DNA of 9,519 bases from Candidatus Cloacimonadota bacterium (lineage in GTDB: Bacteria; Muiribacteriota; UBA6191; JACPRK01): contig JAJFLN010000042.1 in the NCBI GenBank assembly GCA_021772705.1, forward strand, positions 1 to 9,519. The letters run 5' to 3'. The notes under the pieces were generated by a model, which worked only from the letters and a program-made list of their open reading frames with translations, was not told the origin of the DNA and did not search any database. The position numbers were made by a program, and so were the translations under genes. Shown here piece after piece: positions 9,116 to 9,519 of this stretch; the stretch's first letter is position 1; every line of letters starts with the position of its first letter.

Positions 9116-9519
9116 TCAGTCAGCCGTGATCCGGACGTTCTTCCACTCCGAGCGAATCTGCTCCAGATGATGCCGGATCGAACCGTCGATCTGCTTGTCT
9201 CCGTATCTGATGATCAGACCGCCGATCACGGACTTATCGACCACCTCGGACAGGTTGATCTTCCGGCCCGTGATCTTCCCCAGCTCGGCGCCGACGAACT
9301 TCCGTTCCTTGTCGTTGAGGGGGACCGCCGACCGGACCTCTGCTGTCAGCTCGTTCTTCCAGGTCGCCACCATCTTCTCGAACTCGTCGGCGAGATGAGG
9401 CAGGATCTCCTGCCGGTCCTTGCTCAGGACCAGGGTGAGGAACCGGAACGTCAGCTCATGGAGCCGTCCGTTGAAGGCCGACTCCACGAGCTGGTTCTTC
9501 TTCTCTTGCTGGATCTGGG
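9116..9519 (-). CDS. atpH: F1Fo ATP synthase delta subunit, C-terminal part (runs off the right edge)
   Basis: Delta (OSCP-like) links the alpha3beta3 head to the peripheral b-stalk. The frame is open to the right edge, so about 134 residues of a usual 175-185 are present. A GTG at 9485-9487 is an internal Val codon, not the start, because family-like sequence (QIQQEKKNQLVESAFNGR) runs through it. The visible part includes the end of the helical N-terminal domain (LTLVLSKDRQEILPHLADEF) and the C-terminal alpha/beta domain. That domain has the signature pattern KINLSEVVDKSVIGGLIIRY followed by GDKQIDGSIRHHLEQIR. Identity is confirmed by its place directly before atpA. Upstream atpF, atpE and atpB would be expected outside the window but cannot be seen. 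Confidence 0.95.
   Translation of the reverse strand, partial: QIQQEKKNQLVESAFNGRLHELTFRFLTLVLSKDRQEILPHLADEFEKMVATWKNELTAEVRSAVPLNDKERKFVGAELGKITGRKINLSEVVDKSVIGGLIIRYGDKQIDGSIRHHLEQIRSEWKNVRITAD

Overview
The window is a compact, single-strand block of bioenergetic housekeeping genes. Every convincing gene is on the minus strand, so the transcript reads from right to left. It carries the end of an F1Fo ATP synthase operon (atpH partial, atpA, atpG, atpD, atpC), followed directly by the membrane-arm half of a respiratory complex I operon (nuoI, nuoJ, nuoK, nuoL, nuoM partial). Both ends of the window cut through a gene. I see no tRNA, rRNA, mobile element, CRISPR array or phage gene.

The DNA is GC-rich with strong GC bias at third positions, which is why long spurious open frames lie opposite the real genes. 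The 14-subunit-type NuoI/J/K/L/M and the bacterial delta-alpha-gamma-beta-epsilon order show a bacterium that respires with a proton- or ion-pumping complex I and an F-type ATP synthase. The exact phylum cannot be read from these conserved proteins. A GC-rich Gram-negative lineage (for example Acidobacteriota, Myxococcota or a related uncultured group) is a low-confidence guess.

Layout from right to left: 9519-9116 C-terminal part of delta; 9077-7530 alpha; 7518-6643 gamma; 6590-5112 beta, with an added Ser/Lys-rich N-terminus; 5076-4654 epsilon. A 205-bp intergenic region (4653-4449) follows, with a candidate promoter and a perfect 15-bp dyad but no clear terminator. Next are 4448-3543 NuoI, with an unusual Pro/Ala/Lys-rich tail of about 125 residues; 3517-3011 NuoJ; 3008-2697 NuoK; a possible 24-codon coupling ORF (2694-2620); 2623-578 NuoL; and 555-1 the N-terminal part of NuoM.

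Together, the nuo products build most of the proton-translocating membrane arm plus the two-cluster ferredoxin subunit beside the quinone site, and the atp products build the catalytic F1 head and the stator link. One set makes the proton-motive force and the other spends it. The notable points are the atp-nuo junction, where nuoH and the earlier nuo genes are absent next to nuoI, the low-complexity charged extensions on NuoI and AtpD, and the nuoK-nuoL mini-ORF. I found no clearly novel system.
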